In this document: piece by piece, positions 34,320 through 43,102 of the stretch | How the letters are laid out: the number at the start of each line of letters is the position of its first letter | Position numbering within the stretch: position 1 is the first letter of the stretch | Assembly (NCBI GenBank): GCA_018653365.1 | Contig: JABIAG010000001.1 | Coordinates: 161,031-210,525, forward strand | DNA: 49,495 bases | From: Candidatus Woesearchaeota archaeon | Lineage (GTDB): Archaea > Nanobdellota > Nanobdellia > Woesearchaeales > JABIAG01 | Reading direction: 5' to 3' | Translations under genes and position numbers: made by a program | The notes under the pieces: generated by a model | What the model was told of the DNA's origin: nothing | Databases searched by the model: none | What the model saw: the letters and a program-made list of their open reading frames with translations, nothing else

Positions 34320-34526
34320 TGATTAACACCCCTATTTTTGAAGAATAATATAAGTACACCCCCCGATGCTATCCTTCTAATTCTATTGAAGTATAGGTAC
34401 TATATAAAGGTTTCCTTTTGTTCCGTTGCTTCCGTTATTTCCGATGCTACCTTTTCGTATACTGGGAGGGGTCTTATGGTGTAAAGTCTACGAATACTTT
34501 TAAAGCAATATTAGTTACTTTTGGGT
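34320..34526. other. Candidate replication origin / Orc1 binding region
   Basis: A 207-base AT-rich gap next to orc1. Three exact-length 9-base units run in tandem at 34421-34447 (TTCCGTTGC, TTCCGTTAT, TTCCGATGC). CCGATGCTA occurs at 34363-34371 and again at 34441-34449, 78 bases apart. Runs CACCCCCC (34357-34364) and GGGAGGGG (34464-34471) resemble the G-strings of archaeal origin boxes in opposite orientations. I could not identify a canonical ORB consensus. Confidence 0.5.
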
Positions 34527-35027
34527 ATGTTATACGATGTTTTGATGAATCGAGAGGGAGTAAATGCCCTTAAATCATTATCTTCTCAGAAAGTAGTTGA
34601 TTTAAGCGAATTGGGAGCATCAAGAGGGGCAATTTTAGTTCTAGAACGAAACGAATTGGTACAGGTAGATGAGGACTCCATAAGCATATCTCTGAAAGGA
34701 AAACAGGTAATTAAATTATTAGATGAACTGAAAGCATTAGTAGACGGTAAACGAAAAGATCGTGTTGCGTTATCCTTTAACCTTAATGAGGAAGAAAAAG
34801 GATTGCTATTGTTATTAGCTAAGAATAAATTTAGTTTAGAGATGGATAAATTAGTTAAATTATTGAAAAAAGAGAAAAGAACCCGGGCTTTTAAGGTGAA
34901 TAAACTGGTGGGTGCACTGAAACAAATTAATTTGATCAAGATTGAGAAAGATAATGTTGTAATGACTGAGTTGGGTAAGAATACTATTAAAGACGATTTA
35001 TTACGAGAGTTTAATTTAGAAGGTTAA
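34527..35027 (+). CDS. Double winged-helix-like DNA-binding protein
   Basis: 166 residues from ATG 34527, 27 bases from CTTTTAAAG (about 34496-34504). An in-frame TTG 6 bases upstream is less likely. Two helical units of similar layout occur: SSQKVVDLSELGASRGAILV (about 17-36), ending in a wing-like ISISLKGKQ, and FSLEMDKLVKLLKKEKRTRA, ending in NVVMTELGK. Each resembles a winged helix. It faces orc1 across the candidate origin and may act there, which is inference. It overlaps the convergent trm1 by 17 bases. Confidence 0.65.
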   Translation: MLYDVLMNREGVNALKSLSSQKVVDLSELGASRGAILVLERNELVQVDEDSISISLKGKQVIKLLDELKALVDGKRKDRVALSFNLNEEEKGLLLLLAKNKFSLEMDKLVKLLKKEKRTRAFKVNKLVGALKQINLIKIEKDNVVMTELGKNTIKDDLLREFNLEG

Positions 35028-36057
35028 CTAATTCTTCATAACTAATATTGCTTCTAATGCCTTTATCAGAGAAATGAGTTCTAGCGACCTTGAAGCCGGC
35101 TTTTTTTATTTTTTCTATTAGGGTTGTGAAGTTTGGTATTGTTAGCTTTTCTTTCTTGCAGATTGAATGAAGTTGGTAGAACCCTACTTGTTCTATCTTT
35201 GATTCTGCTTCTAATATAGTTAAGAATTGTTTGGTTTCTTTATCTTCACATTCTTTTAACATTGCCTTTACTAACTTATGATTCCACAATTGTCCTGTCC
35301 ATAATGGACCTGCATCGTTGAATGTGTCGTGTTGTTTAATTATGTTGTCACATTCATCTTTGGATTTTAAGCAAGTGAAGAAAACTCTCATGTAATGATC
35401 TTTAGAATAAGAAAATATGGGAGTAAGGGCTTTCTGATGTGAAACACCTATTAATTGTACTCTTCTAATTAGAATTCTTAATCCTATTTCATGCATGATT
35501 GCATTTCTGTTTGGGGTTGCCCAATACTTTCTTTTACAAGCTTTAGGATATGTTCCAGAAAGTGCACTAGTATCAGTAGCAGTAACAGCCAATATTCCCT
35601 CTCTAGCTAAACGTTTAATTGAAGCATCAAGAAAGGGAGTTGGCGGACCAAAGGGGTCAATATCAATGTAATCAAAACCAGTACTGTTTAATAGAAATAA
35701 GTTGGCATCTTGGTTCTCTATATATACTAACCTTTTTTTTCGTAGTGCTTTGTGTTTAAGATTATTAAGTTTGAAGTTATCTTTGATTAATTTGATAGCT
35801 TCCGGAGAGTTATCATTGAATGAAATATTTTGTATTTTGTCTGCTTTTAATTCACGCATAAATCTTAGTCCACGTATTCCAGTACCCGAAAGTGGAAGTG
35901 CGATTTGCATTAAGTGCTTGTTGATACTGTTTAATAATAGTATAGATAGGTCTCTGTTAAGTTTCATAACTTCATTATAAAATACTGGAAGATCTTTAGA
36001 TACTTTTTCACTTTCATAAGTATATATAGATGTATTACCTTCTTTAATTGTTTTCAT
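35011..36057 (-). CDS. trm1: tRNA (guanine26-N2)-dimethyltransferase
   Basis: 348 residues. SAM motif I is LSGTGIRGLRFM, the NPPF-like motif is DIDPFGPPTPFLDASI, and TDTSALSGTYPKACKRKY is diagnostic for Trm1. The C-terminal domain includes IRRVQLIGVSHQKALTPIFS. It dimethylates G26 of tRNAs. The usual zinc-ribbon Cys pairs are not obvious in this copy (only scattered Cys around 230-265). Its promoter is shared with the divergent gene at 36109. Confidence 0.93.
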   Translation of the reverse strand: MKTIKEGNTSIYTYESEKVSKDLPVFYNEVMKLNRDLSILLLNSINKHLMQIALPLSGTGIRGLRFMRELKADKIQNISFNDNSPEAIKLIKDNFKLNNLKHKALRKKRLVYIENQDANLFLLNSTGFDYIDIDPFGPPTPFLDASIKRLAREGILAVTATDTSALSGTYPKACKRKYWATPNRNAIMHEIGLRILIRRVQLIGVSHQKALTPIFSYSKDHYMRVFFTCLKSKDECDNIIKQHDTFNDAGPLWTGQLWNHKLVKAMLKECEDKETKQFLTILEAESKIEQVGFYQLHSICKKEKLTIPNFTTLIEKIKKAGFKVARTHFSDKGIRSNISYEELVNLLN

Positions 36058-36078
36058 ACTATTAGTTATTAAGAAAGC

Positions 36079-36086
36079 TATATAAA
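36079..36086. promoter_or_regulatory. Shared bidirectional TATA box
   Basis: TATATAAA is centred at 36082.5, with ATGs at 36057 (trm1, minus) and 36109 (plus), 25.5 and 26.5 bases away. The 52-base start-to-start distance equals that of the taw1 pair. No second TATA-like element separates them. Confidence 0.6.
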
Positions 36087-36108
36087 AGTTATGAAGTTTC
36101 TCAATCTT

Positions 36109-36657
36109 ATGAGTATAAATTGTAATTGGACATTGAATGATGCACTTGAACGAATAGAGTTTATAGATGGAAATTATGGGATTTGGATAGTTTCAGAAAC
36201 CGAATCAGTAATTTCTGGAAGAGAACTTAGAGCTCCTAGCCTAAAAAAAAATGTGCTTGCAAGAGATGATATAATCACAAGATTGAGTGTTCATTTCAAG
36301 AAAGAGTTTGATAACCTATGGGGAGTTGTTGGCGCGTATTACGGACGACCTGTTGAAGAGTATGTTGGAGCAGATATCACTGCTTTTTTTAGCGAAGCAA
36401 ATCGAAATGCATTAATGCATTCATCAACAAAAATGGTTCATCGTATGCATCTTTGGATTGGGGCAAAAAGTTTTGTATTCGGAATCGAACAAAAAGGAGA
36501 GGGCTTTGATGCATTGATGATAGATCGGACTAGAACTTATAATCGTTTTGGACACGGTTTTGACGAATTTAGAAGAATAGAAAGTCAAGTATTCTTTGAT
36601 GATGCAAGAAATGCAAGAACAATCTTTATGGAGCAGTATCCTCCAATTAGGGATTAG
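36109..36657 (+). CDS. GHKL-like ATPase (RsbW/anti-sigma type) candidate
   Basis: 182 residues from ATG 36109, chosen by distance to TATATAAA; an ATG 18 bases upstream lies too close to the box. FSEANRNALMHSS matches the N-box (Glu-x3-Asn-Ala-x2-His) of histidine-kinase-like ATPases. FGIEQKGEGFDALMID matches the G1 box with Gln in place of the usual Asp, and GHGFDEFRRI fits the G2 box. This is a minimal ATPase of the RsbW/SpoIIAB kind. The Asp-to-Gln change may weaken adenine binding. No sensor domain or receiver is present. Its partner is unknown. Confidence 0.5.
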   Translation: MSINCNWTLNDALERIEFIDGNYGIWIVSETESVISGRELRAPSLKKNVLARDDIITRLSVHFKKEFDNLWGVVGAYYGRPVEEYVGADITAFFSEANRNALMHSSTKMVHRMHLWIGAKSFVFGIEQKGEGFDALMIDRTRTYNRFGHGFDEFRRIESQVFFDDARNARTIFMEQYPPIRD

Positions 36658-36690
36658 CTTTTTAAACCATTTTTGACTTCTTTTATACAT

Positions 36691-37263
36691 ATGATAAGAC
36701 GAGTAACATTAGACAGAAAACCAGAATTACAAAGAGGATACCGACTTCCTTTTGAGGGTGATGTTCAAATTAGTCAGGGCAATAACGGGCCGTGGAGTCA
36801 TTTTTCATTTCAGAATAATGGACGAAGAACACCAACAACATATGATTTCAGATTCTCAGTAGACTTCAAGGTTCCGCCTGGAACTCAGGTAATCGCAGCA
36901 AAAGATGGGATACAATGTGGATTTTATAACGCTCCTGAAGAGTGTTATGAAGGGGAGGACATAGAGGGGGGATGGGGAGTTAAAACAAATTTTGTATTCT
37001 TAAGACATGAAAATAATATGATGACTTGTTATTCCCATTTAAGTAGAGAGGGGTTTAGGTTTAGAGACGGAGAGTTTGTTAAACAGGGAGAGGTAATAGC
37101 AGAAACTGGAATGTCTGGATGGATAGGACCCACACCTCATTTACATTTTGGCGTATTTTCTTTATTAGTGGATTCAGTATACATGGCAACATTTCCAGTA
37201 AGTTTTGATAATTATCATGGAACTCTAGACCATGCAGAAGTATTCAGTGCGGCGTCCAATTAA
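36691..37263 (+). CDS. M23-like (LytM) peptidase-fold protein, cytosolic
   Basis: 190 residues from ATG 36691, 27 bases from TTTTTAAA (about 36660-36667). Visible M23 elements: [26 protein letters not shown] (Asp of the His...Asp pair), [23 protein letters not shown] and [12 protein letters not shown] (His-x-His). The His and Asp are about 20 residues apart, as in the 'SH...Asp-Phe' subgroup. There is no signal peptide or membrane segment. Archaea lack murein, so the substrate would be another peptide. The lasso fold may also serve non-catalytically. Confidence 0.75.
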   Translation: MIRRVTLDRKPELQRGYRLPFEGDVQISQGNNGPWSHFSFQNNGRRTPTTYDFRFSVDFKVPPGTQVIAAKDGIQCGFYNAPEECYEGEDIEGGWGVKTNFVFLRHENNMMTCYSHLSREGFRFRDGEFVKQGEVIAETGMSGWIGPTPHLHFGVFSLLVDSVYMATFPVSFDNYHGTLDHAEVFSAASN

Positions 37264-37304
37264 TATCAGTTAGCTTTTTAAATCATGTTCTATTGAGTAT
37301 GGTT

Positions 37305-39203
37305 ATGGCTAAAACAAGTGAACTAAAATTTAAATCTACTTCTGAAATCAAAGTACCTGATAAATTAATAGATCAAATTCTAGGCCAAGATGATGCTGTA
37401 AACATAATGAAAAAAGCAGCTAAACAAAGAAGACACGTACTATTAATTGGCGAGCCAGGAACAGGTAAATCTTTGTTAGGAACAGCACTAGCCAATTTAA
37501 TGCCTGAAGAAAATTTACAAGACGTATTAGCATTTGCAAACCCAAACGATGAAAATTCTCCACTAATAAGAGTGGTACCAAAAGGACAAGGAAGAGAACT
37601 AGTAAGCAAATCTAAAGTGGGAAACCAAAGTATGTTTAAATTCCAAAACGTACTATTAATAATACTATTAATTTTTGTAATGGTTGGACCCTGGTGGGCA
37701 TTTAATTATTATCTAAGTTTATCATCAACAGTATCCGCAATAATGTTTGTAGCATTTTTCGTTGGAGGATTAATCTTCTTAGGAATGTTTATGATAATGA
37801 TGAACCTTGGAAAGCGTGGTGGAATGTTTCAACAAAAAACAGGAACACCAAAAGTTATCGTAGACAATTTTGAAAAAAAGAACGCACCATTTTATGATGC
37901 AACCGGAGCACACGCGGGAGCATTACTAGGAGATGTATTACACGACCCACTACAATCAGGAGGGCTAGGAACACCTGCAAACGAAAGAGTCATGGCAGGA
38001 ATGATACACAAAGCACATCTTGGAGTATTATTTGTAGATGAAATAGCAACACTACAACCACACACACAACAAGAACTACTAACTGCATTACAAGAGGGCA
38101 AATATGAAATAACCGGACAGTCAGAAAGGTCTGCAGGCGCAATGGTAAGAACCGAGGCAGTACCTTGTAATTTCGTATTAGTTGCAGCAGGAAACGTAGA
38201 AACAGTAAAAAATCTACACCCTGCATTACGAAGTAGAATTAGAGGATACGGATATGAAATCTTCATGAAAGAAACCATGAAAGACACAACTGAAAATCAA
38301 AATAAACTCTACCAATTTATTGCACAAGAAGTAAAAAAAGACGGCAGAATTCCACACTTTTCAAAAGAAGCAGCAGATGAAATAATCAACGAAGCAAGGA
38401 AAAGAGCAAGTCGAAAAGGACATCTAACTCTACGATTAAGAGGATTGGGAGGGTTAATACGCGCTTCTGGAGACTTAGCAAAAGAAGAGGGTGCAAAACA
38501 AGTACAATTAGAACACATTCAAAAAGCAAGAAAAACAGCAAGATCACTAGAAACACAAATGGCAGATGTTTACATCGAAAGAAAAAAAGAGTATGAAGTA
38601 ATAAAAACAACTGGCAAGGCAGTTGGACGAGTAAACGGACTTGCAGTAATGGGAAGTGGTGAAAGTTATTCTGGAATCATACTCCCAATTGAGGCCGAAG
38701 TAACTCCTGGTGGAAAAGAAAAAGAAATAATTGCAACAGGAAAACTTGGCGAAATAGCAAAAGAGGCAATAAAAAATGTTTCAGCAATAGTCAAAAAATA
38801 CTTCGGAGAAGACATACGAGAAAAATATGACGTATATGTCCAATTCTTACAAACTTACGAGGGCGTAGAGGGCGATTCAGCCTCAATTGCAGCAGCAACC
38901 GCAATGATCTCAGCACTCAAAAAGATACCTGTAAAACAAGATTTAGCAATGACTGGTTCATTATCAGTTCGAGGAGATGTTCTACCTATTGGGGGAGTTT
39001 CTTCTAAAATTGAGGCAATAATTGGAACAGGTATAAAAACAGTAATAGTACCAAAATCAAACCTTCAAGACGTAGTTATAGACGAAACCAAGCTTAAAGG
39101 TATAAAGATAGTTGCAGTAGAGCGAATTGAAGAAGTTCTGAAAGAAGCACTAGTATGGAAAGGAAAAGAGAACATCTTAAAAAGGATTCTAGCCAAAAAG
39201 TAG
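37305..39203 (+). CDS. lonB: Archaeal membrane Lon protease
   Basis: 632 residues from ATG 37305 (MAKTSELKF), at 26 bases from TTTTAAAT (37276-37283); in-frame ATG 37299 and TTG 37293 are too close to the box. Walker A is GEPGTGKS (about 49-56). Two membrane helices are inserted in the AAA+ domain (around 110-170), typical of LonB. The protease domain has [17 protein letters not shown] (catalytic Ser) and [10 protein letters not shown] (catalytic Lys). It degrades unfolded and regulatory proteins at the membrane. Confidence 0.95.
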   Translation: MAKTSELKFKSTSEIKVPDKLIDQILGQDDAVNIMKKAAKQRRHVLLIGEPGTGKSLLGTALANLMPEENLQDVLAFANPNDENSPLIRVVPKGQGRELVSKSKVGNQSMFKFQNVLLIILLIFVMVGPWWAFNYYLSLSSTVSAIMFVAFFVGGLIFLGMFMIMMNLGKRGGMFQQKTGTPKVIVDNFEKKNAPFYDATGAHAGALLGDVLHDPLQSGGLGTPANERVMAGMIHKAHLGVLFVDEIATLQPHTQQELLTALQEGKYEITGQSERSAGAMVRTEAVPCNFVLVAAGNVETVKNLHPALRSRIRGYGYEIFMKETMKDTTENQNKLYQFIAQEVKKDGRIPHFSKEAADEIINEARKRASRKGHLTLRLRGLGGLIRASGDLAKEEGAKQVQLEHIQKARKTARSLETQMADVYIERKKEYEVIKTTGKAVGRVNGLAVMGSGESYSGIILPIEAEVTPGGKEKEIIATGKLGEIAKEAIKNVSAIVKKYFGEDIREKYDVYVQFLQTYEGVEGDSASIAAATAMISALKKIPVKQDLAMTGSLSVRGDVLPIGGVSSKIEAIIGTGIKTVIVPKSNLQDVVIDETKLKGIKIVAVERIEEVLKEALVWKGKENILKRILAKK

Positions 39204-39229
39204 TCTTTCCTCTTTAATAAACGGAAGCT

Positions 39230-39341
39230 TTATAAATGCTTTGCGATTTCCCAAAAAGATGAGCATAATATTCTCTCTAGACACAAATACGCAATTTACA
39301 GAAGAAAACTAAGGTCTAGTGAGAGGACTAAAAAAATTTAT
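39230..39341 (+). promoter_or_regulatory. Promoter and structured leader of the tRNA-rpoH operon
   Basis: TTTATAAA near 39230-39237 should start transcription close to 39258. The leader then holds a 12-pair stem with a 2-base bulge: 39271-39282 pairs with 39314-39327 (CTCTC/GAGAG and TAGAC/GTCTA), loop of about 31 bases. A leaderless 17-codon frame (39259-39312, MSIIFSLDTNTQFTEEN) lies on its 5' arm and loop. No TATA box is seen between this stem and tRNA-Asp. Confidence 0.5.
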
Positions 39342-39432
39342 GCCCTGGTAGTGTAGTGGTTTATCATGAAGCCCTGTCGCGATCAAAAATCATAGAAAGG
39401 CTTCGACTCGGGTTCAACTCCCGGCCAGGGCG
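39342..39432 (+). tRNA. tRNA-Asp (GTC) with short anticodon-loop intron
   Basis: Acceptor GCCCTGG pairs with CCAGGGC (39425-39431), discriminator G39432. The anticodon stem AAGCC/GGCTT (39369-39373, 39399-39403) encloses CTGTC with anticodon GTC at 39376-39378. The T arm is TCGGG TTCAACT CCCGG. The loop is 25 bases, so an intron of about 18 bases (39380-39397) after position 37 must be removed; I did not verify a bulge-helix-bulge. CCA is not encoded. Confidence 0.88.
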
Positions 39433-39434
39433 TT

Positions 39435-39540
39435 GGGCCGGTAGCTCAGCCTGGTAGAGCACTTCACTTTTAAACGAAAAGAGGAAAATCATTTCGTGTC
39501 AGAAATGAAGTGGTCGCGAGTTCAAATCTCGTCCGGCCCG
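39435..39540 (+). tRNA. tRNA-Lys (TTT) with anticodon-loop intron
   Basis: Acceptor GGGCCGG (39435-39441) pairs with CCGGCCC (39533-39539), discriminator G39540. The anticodon stem is CTTCA/TGAAG (39462-39466, 39506-39510), with CTTTTA giving anticodon TTT at 39469-39471. About 32 bases (39473-39504) intervene after position 37, the canonical archaeal intron site. The T arm is GCGAG TTCAAAT CTCGT. It begins 2 bases after tRNA-Asp and ends a few bases before rpoH. CCA is not encoded. Confidence 0.88.
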
Positions 39541-39573
39541 CTAATGTTTACAAATACAAAAAAGGTTCCAAAG

Positions 39574-39816
39574 ATGGCAAAGAAAAAAATAAAAATTAAC
39601 AAACACGCTCTGATCCCGGAGCACAAAAAGCTCTCTGAACCAGATAAAAAACAAATTCTAGAAAAATTAGGCATCACAATTAAAGAACTACCCCTTATCT
39701 TAGTGAGCGATCCAGCACTAGAGGGATTGAACGTAGATGTAAATGACGTAATCAAAATCGAAAGAACAAGTCCAACAGCAGGAAAAACAATATTTTATAG
39801 GTGCGTTGTAGAATGA
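39574..39816 (+). CDS. rpoH: RNA polymerase subunit H (Rpb5)
   Basis: 80 residues from ATG 39574, with AGGT 9 bases upstream. An in-frame ATG at 39544 would add ten non-conserved residues and start 3 bases after the tRNA. ALIPEHKKLSEPDKKQILEK and IKIERTSPTAGKTIFYRCVV are the conserved Rpb5 assembly motifs. No TATA box lies between tRNA-Lys and this gene, so the mRNA is probably released by tRNA 3' processing. It overlaps rpoB2 by ATGA. Confidence 0.93.
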   Translation: MAKKKIKINKHALIPEHKKLSEPDKKQILEKLGITIKELPLILVSDPALEGLNVDVNDVIKIERTSPTAGKTIFYRCVVE

Positions 39817-41300
39817 ATAAAACAAAACTATTACTCGAAAGATTTTTTGAAGAAAACTCTTTAGTAGCTTCAGATATTAATTCATTTAATCACTTTGTAG
39901 ACATAGGAATACAAAAAGTAATAGATGAAAATAAAGAATTAGAACCCCCAATTCTACCTGCCAACATTGACGATTTAAAAATAAGATTAGACAAAGTTTG
40001 GTTAACCAAACCTGAAGTAATAGAAGCTGACGGAAGTAAAAGAGAAATCCTACCAATCGAAGCTAGACTAAGAAAACTAACATATGCAGCACCAATAATG
40101 CTAAGTATATCTGCTCATATAAATGGCGTTCAAAGAGAAAGTTTCACAACACAAATTGCAAGCATGCCAGTAATGCTAAAAAGTAAAAAATGCTTTTTAC
40201 ATGGATTAAATAGAGACGAATTAATCGACAAAGGGGAAGACCCAGATGATCCGGGAGGATACTTTATCATAAACGGAACAGAAAAAGTACTAATTTCAGT
40301 AGAAGACCTAATGCCAAACAATTTCTTAGTAGAACAAGAAGCAGTAAGTGGAAACTTTATCGGGAAAATATTCTCAGAACATGGCGCATTCAAAATACCT
40401 CACACAATCACAAAGAAAAAAGACGGAATATTCTACATCTCATTTACAAGAGTAAAAGAGGTACCTCTAGTTGTATTACTAAAAGCACTAGGATTAATTA
40501 AAGACGAAGATATAGTAAAAGCAATATCCACTGACGAACAATTCGATGAAGTACTAGTAAACCTATATGAATTCGTAAACATAAAAACCAAAGAAGATGC
40601 AATCGATTACGTTTCTAAAAAAGTAAACATCACACAACCAAAAATAGTTCGAATGGAAAGAACACGAGAAATGTTAGACAGATACTTACTTCCACATATT
40701 GGAATAACTGAAGACTTCCAAATAGAAAAAGCATACAACCTATGTAAAGTTCTAAAAAAATACATTTATGTAGCACAAGGAAAACTACCAAAAGACGATA
40801 AAGATCATTATAAAAATAAAAAATTAAAATTAAGCGGCGAATTATTAATGGATCTTTTCAGAGCAAACTTAAGAATCCTAATTGGCGACATGTTATACAA
40901 TTTCCAAAGAATTGTAAAACGAGGAAAAATGCCCTCAATAAGAGTAATCATAAGAGAAAAACTACTAACATCAAGAATTTATAGTAGTATGGCAACAGGA
41001 TCCTGGGTAGGCGGACGAAAAGGAATTTCACAAAGACTATCCAGAATAAACTTTTTAGACATGTTATCACACTTACAAAGAGTAGTATCCCCTCTTTCAT
41101 CTTCACAAGAAAACTTCCAAGCAAGAGAACTACACCCAACACACCTAGGAAGATTATGTCCTGCTGAAACACCAGAAGGAACAAACATAGGATTAAGAAA
41201 AAACCTATCTTTATTATCACAAATTTCACAAGATGGAAACGAAGAAGAACTAGTTACACAATTAACTGCACTAGGACTTAAAGGGGTGAAAAATGAGTGA
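39813..41300 (+). CDS. rpoB2: RNA polymerase subunit B'' (N-terminal half of B)
   Basis: 495 residues from ATG 39813, overlapping the rpoH stop. GGYFIINGTEKVLISVEDL, MPSIRVIIREKLLTSRIYSS and RLCPAETPEGTNIGLRKNL are the lobe and fork motifs of the B N-terminal half. The protein ends before the hybrid-binding domain, which is encoded by the next gene, so the split follows the usual archaeal B''/B' point. Confidence 0.96.
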   Translation: MNKTKLLLERFFEENSLVASDINSFNHFVDIGIQKVIDENKELEPPILPANIDDLKIRLDKVWLTKPEVIEADGSKREILPIEARLRKLTYAAPIMLSISAHINGVQRESFTTQIASMPVMLKSKKCFLHGLNRDELIDKGEDPDDPGGYFIINGTEKVLISVEDLMPNNFLVEQEAVSGNFIGKIFSEHGAFKIPHTITKKKDGIFYISFTRVKEVPLVVLLKALGLIKDEDIVKAISTDEQFDEVLVNLYEFVNIKTKEDAIDYVSKKVNITQPKIVRMERTREMLDRYLLPHIGITEDFQIEKAYNLCKVLKKYIYVAQGKLPKDDKDHYKNKKLKLSGELLMDLFRANLRILIGDMLYNFQRIVKRGKMPSIRVIIREKLLTSRIYSSMATGSWVGGRKGISQRLSRINFLDMLSHLQRVVSPLSSSQENFQARELHPTHLGRLCPAETPEGTNIGLRKNLSLLSQISQDGNEEELVTQLTALGLKGVKNE

Positions 41301-43095
41301 TGTATTCTTAAACGGAAAATACCTTGGAAAAGTAGATGATCCTAAAGCATTCGTAGCTAGTATAAAAGATGAACGAAGAAAAAATAAACTAGCTGGAAGC
41401 GCTAACGTATTATACAATGATGAACAAAATGAGGTTTACGTATTTAGTGCAGGTGGAAGACTAAGAAAACCACTAATCCTTGTAAAAGATGGAAAGTCAT
41501 TAATGACTGAACAACACGAAAAACAATTAGAAAAAAAAGAAATAAGCTGGACAGACCTGGTAAAACAAGGAGTAATAGAATACTTAGATGCATCAGAAGA
41601 AGAATCAGCATATGTTGCTTTTACTGAAGAAGAAGTAACCGCCGATCACACTCACTTAGAAATTTCACCACTAGTAATGTTTGGATTATGTACCTCACTA
41701 TTTCCTTTTGCAAATTTTACACAAGGAACCAGAGTTTCTATCGGATCCAAAAACCAGAAACAAGCATTAGGATTTTACGCAGCAAATTATCAATTAAGAA
41801 TAGACATGGATATAAGTTTATTACACACACCTCAAGTTCCAATAGTAAAATCAGTAATGCATGACGTAGCCGAATATGAAAAACACCCTTCAGGCCAAAA
41901 CGTAATAGTTGCCATAATGGGTTATGACGGATACAACATGGATGACGCATTAGTTATCAATAAAGCAAGTGTTGATCGAGGATTAGCAAGAAGTACTTAT
42001 TACAGACCTGTAGTTTCAGAAGAATTAAGATACTCTGGTGGACTAACTGATGAAATAAGCATACCTGATAAAGAAGTAAAAGGTTACAAAAGCGAAAAAG
42101 ATTACGCATTCTTAGAAGAAGACGGAATTATTAGCGTTGAATCAAATGTAAAAGAGGGCGACGTGATTATAGGGAAAACCTCTCCTCCAAGATTTTTATC
42201 TGGCTTAGACGAATATAACTTAGCAAGTTCTACTAGAAGAGAATCAAGTTCATCATTAAAACATGGCGAAAAAGGAATTGTTGATTTTGTACTAGTAAGT
42301 GAAAGTTCAAACGGAAACAGACTAATACAGGTAAGATTAAGAGAACAAAGAATACCCGAAGTGGGCGACAAGTTCACATCTCGACATGGACAAAAAGGAG
42401 TAATTGGATTAATCGTTAATCCAGGAGACATGCCATTTACAGCATCAGGATTAACACCTGACTTAATATTCTCACCTCACGGAATTCCAACCAGAATGAC
42501 TGTATCCCACTTACTAGAATTATTGGGTGGAAAAATTGGAGCTCTAGCTGGACGATTTGTAGATGGAACAACCTTCGAATCAGAAAAAGAAGCAGACCTA
42601 AGAAAAGAATTAGCCTCACTAGGATTTAGAGATAACGGAACTGAAACCATGTACAATGGAATTACAGGAAAAAAATACAAAGCACGAATTTTCGTTGGAA
42701 ACATGTACTACTTAAAACTAAGACACATGGTATCAAACAAACTTCATGCAAGAGCACGAGGACCAATCCAACTATTAACCAGACAACCAACCGAAGGAAG
42801 AGCAAAAGAGGGAGGATTACGGTTAGGAGAAATGGAGAAAGATACATTCGTAGCACACGGCGCATCACTATTATTAAAAGAAAGATTCGACTCTGATAAA
42901 ACAATAGTGCCAGTATGTGAAGAGTGCGGACTTATTGCAGTTTATGATAATTATAAAGACAAAACATTCTGCCCAACCTGTGGTGGAGACGTAAACATAT
43001 CAAACATAGAACTAAGTTATGCTTTCAAATTATTATTAGATGAATTTAAAACACTAGGGGTTTACCCAAAACTAAACCTATCCAACAAATATTGA
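41293..43095 (+). CDS. rpoB1: RNA polymerase subunit B' (C-terminal half of B)
   Basis: 600 residues. GYDGYNMDDALVINKASVDR, GDKFTSRHGQKGVIGLI and SPHGIPTRMTVSHLLELLGG are the hybrid-binding and catalytic-side motifs. The C-terminal clamp has a zinc site CEECGLI...CPTCGG. A GGGGTGA ribosome site sits 4 bases before the ATG, inside the end of rpoB2, and the genes overlap by 8 bases. Confidence 0.96.
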   Translation: MSDVFLNGKYLGKVDDPKAFVASIKDERRKNKLAGSANVLYNDEQNEVYVFSAGGRLRKPLILVKDGKSLMTEQHEKQLEKKEISWTDLVKQGVIEYLDASEEESAYVAFTEEEVTADHTHLEISPLVMFGLCTSLFPFANFTQGTRVSIGSKNQKQALGFYAANYQLRIDMDISLLHTPQVPIVKSVMHDVAEYEKHPSGQNVIVAIMGYDGYNMDDALVINKASVDRGLARSTYYRPVVSEELRYSGGLTDEISIPDKEVKGYKSEKDYAFLEEDGIISVESNVKEGDVIIGKTSPPRFLSGLDEYNLASSTRRESSSSLKHGEKGIVDFVLVSESSNGNRLIQVRLREQRIPEVGDKFTSRHGQKGVIGLIVNPGDMPFTASGLTPDLIFSPHGIPTRMTVSHLLELLGGKIGALAGRFVDGTTFESEKEADLRKELASLGFRDNGTETMYNGITGKKYKARIFVGNMYYLKLRHMVSNKLHARARGPIQLLTRQPTEGRAKEGGLRLGEMEKDTFVAHGASLLLKERFDSDKTIVPVCEECGLIAVYDNYKDKTFCPTCGGDVNISNIELSYAFKLLLDEFKTLGVYPKLNLSNKY

Positions 43096-43102
43096 GGAAA
43101 AA

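Noticed and set aside
34421-34447. CRISPR-like tandem repeat
   Set aside because: Only three 9-base units with no spacers; better explained as protein-binding iterons beside orc1.
36691-37263. M23 gene thought to lack the first zinc His (Arg before VDF)
   Set aside because: A WSH motif about 20 residues earlier matches the subgroup where the His is further upstream, so loss of the ligand cannot be claimed.
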